A DNA stretch of 64,000 bases. Source: Pedobacter ginsenosidimutans. Lineage in GTDB: Bacteria > Bacteroidota > Bacteroidia > Sphingobacteriales > Sphingobacteriaceae. The position numbers and the translations under genes were made by a program. This document shows positions 35,263-45,200 of this stretch, in pieces. Each line of letters starts with the position of its first letter. The first letter of the stretch is position 1. Under the pieces are notes generated by a model. That model had not been told where the DNA came from, ran no database searches, and saw only the letters and a program-made list of their open reading frames with translations. Location: NCBI RefSeq assembly GCF_001442625.1, contig NZ_LMZQ01000003.1:310001-374000 (forward strand). Direction: 5' to 3'.

Positions 35263-35700
35263 ATGAAAAAATTAATGTTGCTCACACTGGTGCTTTTTTC
35301 TCTTTCGTGCAAAAAGAAAAATCAGGAAGAAGATCCCATTACCAAACAAAAATGGGTACTAGAAACAGCGGTTGTTTCACCGGCTTTAAATATAAAAGGG
35401 GAATTTATTACCGATTATAAAAAACTGAAAGGTGATAACGGCTGCCTATCTAACAATTACACCCTAACCTTTCTTACTAACGGAACTTACCAGCTATCCT
35501 CTACCGGGTCGCTTTGTGATATGGCAGAAAATGGCCCCAATCAAAAAAAATGGAGAAGATCGGGCGAGCAGATAATTTTAGGCGGCAATCCCGAATCAGA
35601 GATTATTTGCAATGTAAATGGTAGTACCTTAACTTATACAATAGCAAATACGCCCGGAGTAATTTATTACAAAGTGGTATATACTTTTAAAGCACAATAA
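35263..35700 (+). CDS. Small lipoprotein with lipocalin-like fold, unknown
   Basis: The 145-residue protein has a short signal and lipobox FSLSC (Cys16). The mature part has a lipocalin-like pattern: TKQKWVLETAVVSPALNIKG, a strand with NNYTLTFLTNGTYQLSS, then KKWRRSGEQIILGG and YKVVYTFKAQ. Cysteines in DNGC and SLCD may form a disulfide. Many such small lipoproteins occur in Bacteroidetes and their ligands are unknown. The tyrosine-phosphatase gene follows two bases after its stop and probably shares its transcript. Confidence 0.6.
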   Translation: MKKLMLLTLVLFSLSCKKKNQEEDPITKQKWVLETAVVSPALNIKGEFITDYKKLKGDNGCLSNNYTLTFLTNGTYQLSSTGSLCDMAENGPNQKKWRRSGEQIILGGNPESEIICNVNGSTLTYTIANTPGVIYYKVVYTFKAQ

Positions 35701-35702
35701 TA

Positions 35703-36137
35703 TTGAAAATTTTAATGGTCTGTCTCGGTAACATCTGCCGTTCGCCGCTGGCCGAAGGCATTATGCGCCACCTGGCAGACAAACAGCATTTAAACTGGGA
35801 AATTGCTTCGGCAGGAACGGGCAATTGGCATATTGGCAAAGCCCCAGATCACAGGAGTATTTCGGCAGCGAAAGCGCTAGGTTACGATATAAGCAAACAG
35901 CGGGCACAACAATTTAACCACTCCATGTTTGCTAAATACGATCTGATTTTGGTTATGGACCGGAATAATTTAGCTGATGTTAAAAACCTTGCTAAAAGTG
36001 AGGAAGAGCGAAAAAAGGTTAAACTTTTTCTTGATAACGACGAAGTTACAGACCCATATTGGGATAATGCCCTGTTTAACCCCGTTTGCAGGCAGGTTGA
36101 AGAAAGATGTATAGAAATTATCAAACAACTTTCTTAA
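35703..36137 (+). CDS. Low-molecular-weight protein-tyrosine phosphatase
   Basis: The TTG at 35703 is chosen because it gives KILMVCLGNICRSPLAEG, the usual family start. An ATG at 35715 would cut off the first strand. The P-loop is C7-x5-R13 (CLGNICR) and the acid residue lies in the DPYWD loop. The length of 144 residues is normal. It dephosphorylates tyrosine in proteins and often partners a BY-kinase in exopolysaccharide control, but no kinase is nearby. It follows the lipoprotein gene by 2 bases. Confidence 0.95.
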   Translation: MKILMVCLGNICRSPLAEGIMRHLADKQHLNWEIASAGTGNWHIGKAPDHRSISAAKALGYDISKQRAQQFNHSMFAKYDLILVMDRNNLADVKNLAKSEEERKKVKLFLDNDEVTDPYWDNALFNPVCRQVEERCIEIIKQLS

Positions 36138-36177
36138 ATTTAAAGCTCAATATCCATCACTAACCAAGTCAGCAAAA

Positions 36178-36945
36178 ATGAAAAAATACCTGTCCCTATG
36201 TTTATTAATTGTATCCGTTTTTTTATTCCAAAGCTATACAACCGCTAAGAAATCGGCAAAAGTTTTAGTTTTTTCCAAAACCAAAGGCTTTAGGCACAAC
36301 TCTATTGAAACTGGAAAAGAAGTTATCCAAAAATTGGGCACCGAGCATCATTTTGATGTGGATACTACAGAAAATGCCGATCTGTTTACAGAAGATAACC
36401 TTAAAAAATATGCCGCTGTTATTTTTTTAAATACAACAGGCGATGTTTTAGACAATAAACAACAGGTAGCCTTCGAAAGGTATATCCAGGCAGGTGGAGG
36501 TTATGTGGGCATCCATGCCGCAACCGATACTGAATACGATTGGCCTTGGTACGGTAAATTGGCCGGCGCTTATTTCATCAGTCACCCAGCCGTACAGGAA
36601 GCTAAATTTATCATTAAAGATAAAAAACATCCTTCAACCAAATTCTTTACCGATTCAGTTTGGATGAGAAAAGATGAGTTATATAACTTTAAGGATATCA
36701 ATCAAGATATTAAAGTGCTGATTACCTTAGATGAAAAATCGTATACTGGCGGTAAAAATGGCGATTCCCATCCTTTTAGCTGGTACCACAATTTTGATGG
36801 CGGAAGGGCTTTCTATACCTGTATGGGCCATACCAAAGAAGGCTGGACAGAAGATAAATTCCAGAACCATTTATGGGGAGGCATTGAATATGCCATAGGC
36901 GGACAAAAGAAACTGAACTACAGTAAAGCTCATTCAAAATTATAA
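36178..36945 (+). CDS. ThuA-domain secreted protein
   Basis: The 255-residue protein has a signal peptide to about residue 23 and a ThuA-like glutamine-amidotransferase fold: SAKVLVFSKTKGFRHNSIETGKEVI, YAAVIFLNTTGDVLDNKQQVAFERYI, GGGYVGIHAATDTEYDWPWYGKLAGAYF, then PFSWYHNFDGGRAFYTCMGHT near the C-terminus. The Cys of true amidotransferases is absent. Related proteins are found with carbohydrate enzymes and oxidoreductases of trehalose metabolism, and this family remains biochemically vague. The window shows no sugar operon with it. Confidence 0.9.
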   Translation: MKKYLSLCLLIVSVFLFQSYTTAKKSAKVLVFSKTKGFRHNSIETGKEVIQKLGTEHHFDVDTTENADLFTEDNLKKYAAVIFLNTTGDVLDNKQQVAFERYIQAGGGYVGIHAATDTEYDWPWYGKLAGAYFISHPAVQEAKFIIKDKKHPSTKFFTDSVWMRKDELYNFKDINQDIKVLITLDEKSYTGGKNGDSHPFSWYHNFDGGRAFYTCMGHTKEGWTEDKFQNHLWGGIEYAIGGQKKLNYSKAHSKL

Positions 36946-36949
36946 GCTC

Positions 36950-36991
36950 AAGGTTGAGCTTGCTGAACAATTAATCAGTAGGCTCAACCTT
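36950..36991. terminator. Hairpin after the ThuA gene
   Basis: AAGGTTGAGC (36950-36959) and GCTCAACCTT (36982-36991) form a perfect 10-bp stem; the loop can fold partly on itself. The T-run after it is weak. It lies between convergent genes and could stop both transcripts. Confidence 0.55.
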
Positions 36992-37001
36992 TCATTCCTA
37001 T

Positions 37002-37409
37002 CTAATAAAATAACTGAGAAAGCACATTGCTTGCACTTGGTGTAGCAGGTTTTAAAGAAGTAAACTTGGCCAACTGCGCAACCGTTAAAGCGGTCCCCAG
37101 TTTCGATTTCAATCCAGAAAACAATTTACCAAATTTGCTTTGATAAGCAGCAGGATCTGTTTTTTGAGTAGCCATAATGGTTGCCTTCTGCACCAAAAAA
37201 TCTTTCACAATTGTAGTTACGGTTGGTTTTTGAGCCGGGGTTAAACTTAAGGCAGGAGTAAGTTTACCAATAATACCAGAGGCTAAGCTTGCCGCATCGA
37301 AACCCGTACTTGCTGCTGCAGCGGTTCCAACTTTACTTAAAAGACTTTGTGCATGAGACACAAAGTTTAGGCCCAATATCAGGGCAGATAAAATCAATAT
37401 TTTTTTCAT
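37002..37409 (-). CDS. Small secreted helical protein, weakly Spy/CpxP-like
   Basis: The 135-residue protein has a signal peptide ending SHAQ. The mature part is low-complexity and helical, rich in Ala, Leu, Thr and Lys. It contains LTPALSLTPAQKPTVTTIV, with LTPAQ resembling the LTxxQ motif of CpxP/Spy, and later GTALTVAQLAKFTSLKP, a second LTxxQ-like site. The match is weak, so a chaperone role is only a hint. It stands alone on the minus strand. Confidence 0.5.
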   Translation of the reverse strand: MKKILILSALILGLNFVSHAQSLLSKVGTAAAASTGFDAASLASGIIGKLTPALSLTPAQKPTVTTIVKDFLVQKATIMATQKTDPAAYQSKFGKLFSGLKSKLGTALTVAQLAKFTSLKPATPSASNVLSQLFY

Positions 37410-37466
37410 TTCAATAGTTATATATTTAACTAAGGTAAATAATTTACACCTTTTAGGAATAAATAT

Positions 37467-38144
37467 TTATGAAGATCTGGCTTTTTTCAGATTAACCAAA
37501 TAAATATAATTCAGCATACAGAAAGAAGCTACGGCCCCGAAAGTGTGCCATAAAAAGTGAGTACCAATTGTAAATACGTCCCACTTATCTGCAATTCGGA
37601 AAGTTAGCGCGAATATGAAAGCGATTAAGGCAAAACCAACCCATTTACCATTTTTCCATTCCGTTTTAATCAGGTACCCAAATACCGGAAATAAAACCAG
37701 TGCGGCCATAAAAGCATAATTGATGTTGATGAAGATCTGGAAATCACCATTGCTAAAGAGCCGTCGCACGTAAAATTGAAAGAATGCATAAACGGCTACA
37801 ATTAAAACGGCAAAATACCATCTGGTTAGTTTGGAAAGAAAGTAAACCCCGGCCGAAAGACATAAGAGCATAATCGGCATCCAGTCCATCATAATAAAAA
37901 TCGGCCAACGCCTCAATCCGTGATAAGTGGTGCCTCCAATTCCGCCTATATAAAGTAAAACTAAGGCAATGGTTAGAAAGCTATGCTGTTTGAAATTTCC
38001 CCAAATTTTTATTGTCCAATACACCGCAATAGCTAAAAAAAAGCAACTTGTTATTGCATTAAATGGCTCAGGAAAAAGCTGATTAAGGTTCGTTTCGGTA
38101 TATATTGTACCTCCATCGGGAGGATTCTGGATAAAAGCGCTCAT
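37467..38144 (-). CDS. CREST-superfamily membrane protein (alkaline-ceramidase-like)
   Basis: The 225-residue protein has about seven hydrophobic helices. The superfamily blocks are present: an N-terminal EPFNAITSCFF, GIGGTTYHGLRRW with H75, MMDWMPIM with D87, and the late HFLWHTFGAVAS with H196 and H200 (HxxxH). In alkaline ceramidases H, H and H bind zinc, an Asp assists, and a Ser four residues before the first His takes part. Here that position is Gly71. Sphingolipids are made by Sphingobacteriaceae, so a lipid amidase or receptor role is plausible. The gene is monocistronic. Confidence 0.75.
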   Translation of the reverse strand: MSAFIQNPPDGGTIYTETNLNQLFPEPFNAITSCFFLAIAVYWTIKIWGNFKQHSFLTIALVLLYIGGIGGTTYHGLRRWPIFIMMDWMPIMLLCLSAGVYFLSKLTRWYFAVLIVAVYAFFQFYVRRLFSNGDFQIFININYAFMAALVLFPVFGYLIKTEWKNGKWVGFALIAFIFALTFRIADKWDVFTIGTHFLWHTFGAVASFCMLNYIYLVNLKKARSS

Positions 38145-38302
38145 AATTAATTAACGTAAACTGAAATTAAATGTTTGGTGAATCCATGTAACGATCAAGA
38201 TGTAAAAATAATTTCGTGTTTACATTTTCAAGAAGTTAAATATTGATTAACTCTTTTCCTTCAGCTGGTATTTTTTTGTACTTTAGTTAGATCTAAGCTA
38301 TA

Positions 38303-39760
38303 ATGATGATGAAGCCCATATTAATTCTTTTTCTATTCTTAACAACAGCAATTTACGCCCAAACACCGCCTAAACTTTACGGTGCAATACCATCAAAAAG
38401 GCAACTGGCCTGGCATGATATTGAAGTTTACGGCCTAATCCATTTTACGCCAACTACATTCGAAAACAAAGAATGGGGCTTTGGCGATGCGGATCCTAAA
38501 ACATTTAACCCGACAGATTTTAATGCCGATCAGATTATTAAAGCCGCTAAAGCTGGTGGTTTGAAAGGGATTATTTTGGTAGCCAAACACCATGATGGAT
38601 TTGCTTTATGGCCAACCAAAACGACCGATTATAATATCAGTAAAAGTCCTTTCAGAGCAGGAAAAGGAAATTTAGTTAAAGAGGTGGAACAGGCCGTACG
38701 CAAAAACGGTTTAAAGTTTGGGGTATACTGCTCGCCATGGGACAGGAATAATGCGCTTTATGGTACCGATAAATATCTGGCCATCTACCAGGCCCAGTTA
38801 AAAGAACTTTACAGCAATTTTGGCGAACTTTTTATGAGCTGGCACGATGGCGCAAACGGTGGTGATGGCTATTATGGTGGTGCAAAAGAAAAACGCTCGA
38901 TAGATAACACTACCTATTACGACTGGAAAAATACCTGGGCCATTACCCGCAACATGCAGCCCATGGCCAATATTTTTAGCGACATCGGTTTGGATATCCG
39001 CTGGGTGGGCAATGAAGATGGTCATGCAGCGCCAACCTCCTGGGCTACCTTTACACCAATGGCACCTGACGGAAAAAATGAAGCTGTTCCCGGCCAGGCA
39101 AATTATCCGCAAAGTCCTGAAGGAATACGAAACGGTAAATTCTGGATGCCAGCAGAATGCGATGTTCCTTTAAGAAAAGGGTGGTTTTACCATGCCAATG
39201 AAAAGCCTAAAACCCCAGAAACACTGTTCGATCTATACTTAAAAAGTGTTGGCCGTGGCGCAGGTTTAGATCTGGGCTTAGCACCCGATACCCGTGGACA
39301 ACTTCACGAGGATGATGTTGCTGCACTGAAAACTTTTGGCGACATGGTTAAACATACTTTCGAGAATAACCTGGCCAAAAATGCTCAAATTAAAACGAGC
39401 AATAGTAGAGGCAAAAAGTATGATGTTACTACCCTGCTTGATGGTAAAAGGGAGAGTTACTGGGCCACGCAGGATAATATTCACCAGGCAAGTTTAGAAG
39501 TAGATTTAAAAACAGCTAAAACCTTTGATATCATTAGCCTACAAGAGTATATTCCCTTGGGTCAGCGAATAGAAGCTTACACCATTGAGGTATTTGACAA
39601 CAATGCCTGGAAGAAAGTTTACGATGGCACAAGCATTGGTGCAAAACGTTTAATTAAACTGGACAGCCCGGTTACGAGTAATAAAGTAAAAATAACCATT
39701 ACTAAATCTCCGGTTTGTATTACGTTAAGTGAAATCGGGATATATAAAAAAGCTGTTTAA
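38303..39760 (+). CDS. GH29 alpha-L-fucosidase (subfamily B type)
   Basis: The 485-residue secreted enzyme has a signal peptide (to AIYAQ) and the GH29 barrel: LAWHDIEVYGLIHFTPTTF, AKHHDGFALWPT, KFGVYCSPWDRN, and FMSWHDGANGGDG with candidate nucleophile D182. Then come ANIFSDIGLDIRWVGNEDG and a C-terminal galactose-binding/F5/8-type C module from about residue 345 (DVTTLLDGKRESYWATQ). The WxDGANGxG and DIRWVGNEDG patterns fit the subfamily that prefers alpha-1,3/1,4 fucosyl linkages. It should strip fucose from glycans outside the cell. No SusCD pair is beside it. Confidence 0.93.
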   Translation: MMMKPILILFLFLTTAIYAQTPPKLYGAIPSKRQLAWHDIEVYGLIHFTPTTFENKEWGFGDADPKTFNPTDFNADQIIKAAKAGGLKGIILVAKHHDGFALWPTKTTDYNISKSPFRAGKGNLVKEVEQAVRKNGLKFGVYCSPWDRNNALYGTDKYLAIYQAQLKELYSNFGELFMSWHDGANGGDGYYGGAKEKRSIDNTTYYDWKNTWAITRNMQPMANIFSDIGLDIRWVGNEDGHAAPTSWATFTPMAPDGKNEAVPGQANYPQSPEGIRNGKFWMPAECDVPLRKGWFYHANEKPKTPETLFDLYLKSVGRGAGLDLGLAPDTRGQLHEDDVAALKTFGDMVKHTFENNLAKNAQIKTSNSRGKKYDVTTLLDGKRESYWATQDNIHQASLEVDLKTAKTFDIISLQEYIPLGQRIEAYTIEVFDNNAWKKVYDGTSIGAKRLIKLDSPVTSNKVKITITKSPVCITLSEIGIYKKAV

Positions 39761-39771
39761 ATTAATTTAGT

Positions 39772-41292
39772 CTATTTGTAAAGTATCTCAAATACATTCC
39801 CTAATGCAGTGGAAGTTTGTTTACTGTACCGGTAAGTGCTATCAGCCTTAATATCTCTGTACATCAGCATTACAGCCCGATAGGATACTTTACTGAGTTT
39901 TATTTTTTCATTCCGTTCTTTAACATCCTCAGGTTTTAAATTTAAAGCCTGCATTTGTTTAATTACGACCAAATTCCTTTCGGTAGGAATAATTCCTTCT
40001 TGTTTGATAGAAGTTAATTTAACATCTTTTGGCAAAGAAATTTTTAAGTTCATAATTCCGTTCAGTGATCGCAAATTCTCATTAAAAGTATTGCTTAACT
40101 TGCGATACTCTTCAGTGTCATACTTTGGATTAAAGTAAATTATTCCACTAAAAAACATTAAGAATAATAGAACAGCAACTGCGTATCTTGCCCAGCTTTT
40201 TACTTCAAAAGTTTTGCCCCATCTATAAGTAAGTAACCAGGCAAAAATAAAGCCTGAAATAAAACCCCCAATATGTGCAGCATTATCTACCCTTTTGCCA
40301 AAGGCGCCATTTACGAGCACCAGTAATGAGACAACCAATGTACTCACTAATAATGCTTTCGTTGCTTTACGTTCAAAAGATTTAGTAATTAATAAGGCGA
40401 TAAAAGCTCCATATAAGCCCATTATAGCCCCTGAAGCGCCCATCATCACCCCTTCCTGGTGAAAGATCAAACTCACTAGGCCACCGCAAGCCCCACTCAT
40501 CAAATAAATAAAGAGGCATTTTTTCCAGCCGAGCTTATTTTCGATCATTAACCCCAGATAAACCAGGGCATACATATTAAAAAATAGATGTGATGGCGAT
40601 CCATGAATAAACTGATAAGTAATCAAGCGCCAATATTGGCCGCTAAGGACTAAATTACGTTGGTTAACCCCAAAATTTAACGCTATCTTTTTTAGCTCTT
40701 CTATAAAATCCGTATCATAACTGCTTCCATTTCTTACAAACTGATACTTCAGGTATACTATCGAGAAAAGAACAAATGCCAAATAATAAAAGATATTGAT
40801 GAGCACCAAAATTGGCGTTGCTGTATAGCCTTTTTGAGGAAAAAACAGGAAGAAAATATTTTTGATCTTATTCTTAGTTGCCAGAGGGGCTTTTTCGAAG
40901 TAGCGATCGTCCTGCGTTGCTATAAATTGGTGGAATTTATACAGATTTTCTTCCCAAACATCCTTCAGGTTGAATTCTACGTATTCAAATTCGTGAAAAA
41001 ATTTTTCGAGGTTTAAATCGTTCTTTCCATAATCATTAAATAACATTTGAATCCCTACACACTCACTCTTTACCACTGCGAAATTTCCATGGATACGGAT
41101 AGATATTTCTTCACTATAGGACTGGAAAGATATTGGTGTATAAGCAATTAACCCGCTTTCAGATACATGACTAAGGCTCCAGCCGAGATTTTCGATGGCC
41201 TGCTTAGCAACAATTAAATATTTATCTGCCGGAAAATCGGCCAAAGGAATATATTTTTCAATTTTAGGCGAGTACCCCCAACTGATTGACAT
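39772..41292 (-). CDS. Rhomboid-family intramembrane serine protease with cytosolic N-domain
   Basis: The 506-residue protein has a soluble N-terminal region of about 145 residues, then the six-helix rhomboid core: WRLITYQFIHGSPSHLFFNMYAL with H235 and N239, catalytic S287 in GASGAIMG, and H340 in AAHIGGF. An extended soluble C-terminal region follows (about 385-506). Such proteases cut transmembrane helices. The N-terminal extension is shared by Bacteroidetes rhomboids of unknown function. The methyltransferase gene is 6 bases upstream on the same strand. Confidence 0.93.
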   Translation of the reverse strand: MSISWGYSPKIEKYIPLADFPADKYLIVAKQAIENLGWSLSHVSESGLIAYTPISFQSYSEEISIRIHGNFAVVKSECVGIQMLFNDYGKNDLNLEKFFHEFEYVEFNLKDVWEENLYKFHQFIATQDDRYFEKAPLATKNKIKNIFFLFFPQKGYTATPILVLINIFYYLAFVLFSIVYLKYQFVRNGSSYDTDFIEELKKIALNFGVNQRNLVLSGQYWRLITYQFIHGSPSHLFFNMYALVYLGLMIENKLGWKKCLFIYLMSGACGGLVSLIFHQEGVMMGASGAIMGLYGAFIALLITKSFERKATKALLVSTLVVSLLVLVNGAFGKRVDNAAHIGGFISGFIFAWLLTYRWGKTFEVKSWARYAVAVLLFLMFFSGIIYFNPKYDTEEYRKLSNTFNENLRSLNGIMNLKISLPKDVKLTSIKQEGIIPTERNLVVIKQMQALNLKPEDVKERNEKIKLSKVSYRAVMLMYRDIKADSTYRYSKQTSTALGNVFEILYK

Positions 41293-41298
41293 AGCGCG

Positions 41299-42048
41299 TT
41301 ATATTTTTTTCGCTACTAAGATAATATAAGGTGATAGATTTTTGCTTTCGAATGGGATAATCTTTGTAAATACTTTTCCAGTCAGCCAAACTACTTTCTT
41401 AAATAGGCGAACGCCTGCCGATTTCTGACTTTCATTTTCCAACCACACACTAAAACGGCCAAAATAACCCGATTTTACTTCTTTAAGTCCGGCCTGTTCG
41501 CAGATGGATTTCAATAACACTGGGTTCATGCTATCGATATTGTGTTTATCATAATTTTCTCTATCGAAATTCTTTTGGAACCAGCCATTAACTGCTTTAA
41601 AATTTGGTAAGGTGATAAATAAAGTACCGCCTGGTTTTACAAAGGCAATATGACGGTTAATAATATCGGCAGTATCGTTAAAATGTTCGATTAAACCGCA
41701 GCTTAGTACAAGATCGTACTGCTTTTCGGGCGTGTAATTAAAAAGATCAGTTTCAATGATATGGATATCCTTTTCGGTTAATCCGTTCTTTTCTAAAAGC
41801 TCATTTACAACCGGTGGATGAACAAAGTAATCGAGAAGGGTAACATCAAGCTGAAAATATTTTTTCAGGAATACGGCATAATAACCCGGAAAACCACCCA
41901 ATTCTATAGCGGTTTTAACATTATCTCTCTGAATAACATCGGCCAGTTGCTGATGAAATAAATAGTTTGAAGGTAACTGAACCGCTAGTCCTTTTTTACT
42001 TTCCCAATAATTTACCCAAAAAGCCCTGTCGGTTAATAAATTTGCCAT
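41299..42048 (-). CDS. SAM-dependent class I methyltransferase
   Basis: The 249-residue protein has motif I AIELGGFPGYYAVFLKK (SAM loop), an acidic end of strand 2 (DVTLLDYF), YDLVLSCGLIEHFND as motif IV, and the later VKPGGTLFITLPNF. This is the methyltransferase type 11/12 pattern. The substrate is not apparent. Neighbours (rhomboid protease, then a tricorn-like protease beyond a repeat) give no metabolic hint. It is 6 bases upstream of the rhomboid gene and likely co-transcribed. Confidence 0.88.
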   Translation of the reverse strand: MANLLTDRAFWVNYWESKKGLAVQLPSNYLFHQQLADVIQRDNVKTAIELGGFPGYYAVFLKKYFQLDVTLLDYFVHPPVVNELLEKNGLTEKDIHIIETDLFNYTPEKQYDLVLSCGLIEHFNDTADIINRHIAFVKPGGTLFITLPNFKAVNGWFQKNFDRENYDKHNIDSMNPVLLKSICEQAGLKEVKSGYFGRFSVWLENESQKSAGVRLFKKVVWLTGKVFTKIIPFESKNLSPYIILVAKKI

Positions 42049-42128
42049 GTTTTAAATAATTCCAATCCCAAAGAAACGGAAAAATTTGGTTAATTGTTAA
42101 AGTGGTTAACTGTTTAAACTGTGAAATT

Positions 42129-42167
42129 GGTTAATTGTAGACAGCACCATGCTATATACAATTAACC
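42129..42167. repeat. Inverted repeat of GGTTAATTGTA type
   Basis: GGTTAATTGTA (42129-42139) and TACAATTAACC (42157-42167) are perfect inverted arms with a 17-base loop. The surrounding interval 42085-42205 has several more copies of GTTAA and AACCGATT. Similar text recurs at 63475-63515. The cluster lies between the methyltransferase and tricorn genes, both minus strand. Confidence 0.6.
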
Positions 42168-42207
42168 GATTTAAACACTAACCGATTAACGCTTCTTCCG
42201 ATTAACC

Positions 42208-45200
42208 CTACTTAAGGTCCTTCAAAATCTCTGCCACTGCTTTTTCGAGTTGAGGATCTTTATCTGCCAGACGGTCTTCAAAAGTATTTTTCACGAAGAT
42301 ATCTGGCTTAACGCCTTCTTTTTCGATGTTTTTGCCATCCATGGTATAACAGCCCCACGATGGTAAACGGTAAGAAGAGCCATCAACCAAACCTTTAGCA
42401 GAAGTAAAAATAATCCAACGGTAGGTTTCTGTACCGATAATCTTACCCAATTTTAATTGTTTAAACCCTGCAGCCGTCATTTCAGCATCACTTAAAGATT
42501 GTTCGTTAATTAGCAATACAATTGGCTTCGCTGCCGGGCCAAAATTACTTTGAGGAGCCATTTTGCCGCCGCGGTATTTCCATTGTAAATAAGGGCGCTG
42601 AGAAAGGAATTTTAGCACATCATCATGTACGTTCCCTCCGGTATTGTAACGCAGATCGAGGATAATGGCTTCCTTATTTTCTTCTTGTGCAACCATATCC
42701 AACAAAAAAGTTTCCAATTCGCCACTACCCATGTTTTTCATGTAAGAGTAAGCAACCCTGTTGTTGCTCCATTTATCAACATTTTTATGGTTTTGAGTGA
42801 TCCACTCATCGTAAAGATTTCCACGCAAATTACCCGAGCTTTCCGGATGTACGTTTACAAAAACATCTTTTCCGTTACGCTTAAAGGTCAAAGTGATTTC
42901 TCTATCCAATGATGGTTTACTAAAATAATAATCGCGGTCTATTTTTTCATCCACCTTAACACCGTTTACTTCTGTCAGAATATCTCCTGCCAAAATATTG
43001 GTTCCAGTACGGGCGGCATTACTTTTAGCCGCAATACGTTTAACCTTTAAAGGATTTTCATTATCGAAGATGATTCCTGTTTCGTTGGTGATGTAAGTAA
43101 GGTTTTTGCGTTCCTCTGCCCCCGCGCTGTTAAAGCCCATGTGCGAAGAATTTAGTTCGCCCAGCATATCGTTCAATAAAATCCTCAGGTCGCTGCGGTT
43201 GTTCACATAAGGCAGATAAGCGGCATAACGTGTTCTCATTTTATCCCAATCTACGCCGTGGAATTTTTCGTCGTAAAAATTCTCATCCAAACCTACCCAG
43301 GTTTCGTAAAACATCTGATTAAACTCGGCATTCAGATTTCTGGTAAATTTATAACCGTGGTCTACGCGGTCAAGCTTGTTCCCTTCCAAGGTATATTTGT
43401 TGATTGCACCTCTTGATAAAACGAAAAATTTATCACCAGTCGATACTATTGAGTAATCACCTCCATCGGCAACTTTTTCTGTTTTATTGGCTTCAAAAGG
43501 CTCAATGGTAGTGCGGTAAAGTCCTGGGGCACCACCTTCGTGGTTAGATGAATAAAAAACATAAGTTTTATCGCCTTTTGCAAAAGCATCAGTTCCGTAC
43601 TGGCCACCAAATGAAGGGCCAACCAGTTCTATGCGATCTAAAATATCCTGCGTATTAATGGTAATTACATTTGCTGGTTTTGGTGTAGGTTTTACCTCAG
43701 TCTTCTTTTTAGTTGTATCTGTTTTTGCTTTTTTATCATTTTTCTTATCAGGTACCGCTGGTTTGACATCAGTTGGTGCAGGCTTGGTTTCTTTAAACAG
43801 ATCATCGAACTTATCAGAACGGTAAGGCTCATCGTAATTGTTCAACGCCATACGGTAAATGTGCGCATTCTGCATTCCCGTTGGGTAAGAAGGCTTGGTG
43901 CGGGCACTGGTAAAGAAAATGTATTTGCCATCTGGCGACCACGCTGGACCTGTTTCGGTAACACCTGTATTAGTTAAATTGATGGTTTTATTACCTTTAA
44001 TGTTATGTACCATAATATCCTGCTCGAAATTCCGGTATACAGTGAAAAGTACATATTCATCATTAGGTGAAAAGCTTGGCGCAGCGCTTTGCAAAGCCCA
44101 AAACTCGTCGGTTACCAATGTCTTTGCGTCGAAAGTTTTAAGATCCATCAGTTTGAGCTCATTTCTACCGCTCAGGTATACCGCCATGGTTTTGGTTTTG
44201 TTCAAGGTAATATCGCGTACATTTGCTTTATCCTTTGTAAGCTGTTTTACCGATCCTTTTCCGTCGCCGGTAATGGTAAACCAGTTCTGATAGCCGTTTG
44301 CCGTTTGGCTGAACAAAATCGTTTTGTTATCGGCCAGCCATTTGCATTCTAAAGCACGTTCGCCGCTATTGGTAATCTTACGGATAAATTTTCCGTCTGC
44401 ATCGCTTACAAATACTTCACCACGCGAAATAAAAGCCATTTTTTTTCCATCGGTAGAAACATCAAAAGCCGAAATATTTCCGCGAACGTCGTACTCCTGC
44501 TCTTTACTCAACACTTGGTTACGCGAAGTACTGATATTGATTTTCTCGGTTTTCTTCGAAGCTACATCGTAGGTGTACAATTGATAATCCTTCTCAAACA
44601 CAACTGTAGTTCCATTGGCCGAAACAAAGGGGCGTTTAATGGAAGTATCAAAATTAGTCAGGCTTGTTTTCTTGCCACCAATAAAAGTGTACAGATTGTA
44701 TTCCTCATTGCCCTCATCTGATACAAAAAAGACATTCCCTTTTTGATCAACACTGGTCCAGAAATCTTTCCCGATATAATCGGTATAACGTTTATAGCTT
44801 TTCGACTTTGGGTTGTACGATTGAATATCTGGATTGTAGGCTCCTTTGTAGTGTTTGCGGTTTGCAAATCGGTAACTCTCCCAGGTATCGTTAAAAAACA
44901 GTTCACCACTTGGCGACTCAGCGATGTGGTGCGTAGTATTGAAATAATTGTCGAATAAACGAACAGCCGTACCACCGTTTACACTTACTTTATAACTCGA
45001 AAAAGAATTATAGCGACCAGATGTGAAATAAATTGTTTTTGAATCCCAGCTCCAGTTATCTACTTCATCCGCAGCGTCGTTAAAAGTTAATTGTTTAATA
45101 TCACCACCGGTTAAAGGCATAACGTACACGTCGTAATTACCAAACTGATTGGATGAAAAAGCCATCCATTTCCCATCAGGAGATATTTTCGGATTAATTT

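Noticed and set aside
42625..44975. Several short frames opposite the tricorn protease gene
   Set aside because: They are antisense shadows of a long, motif-rich coding region.
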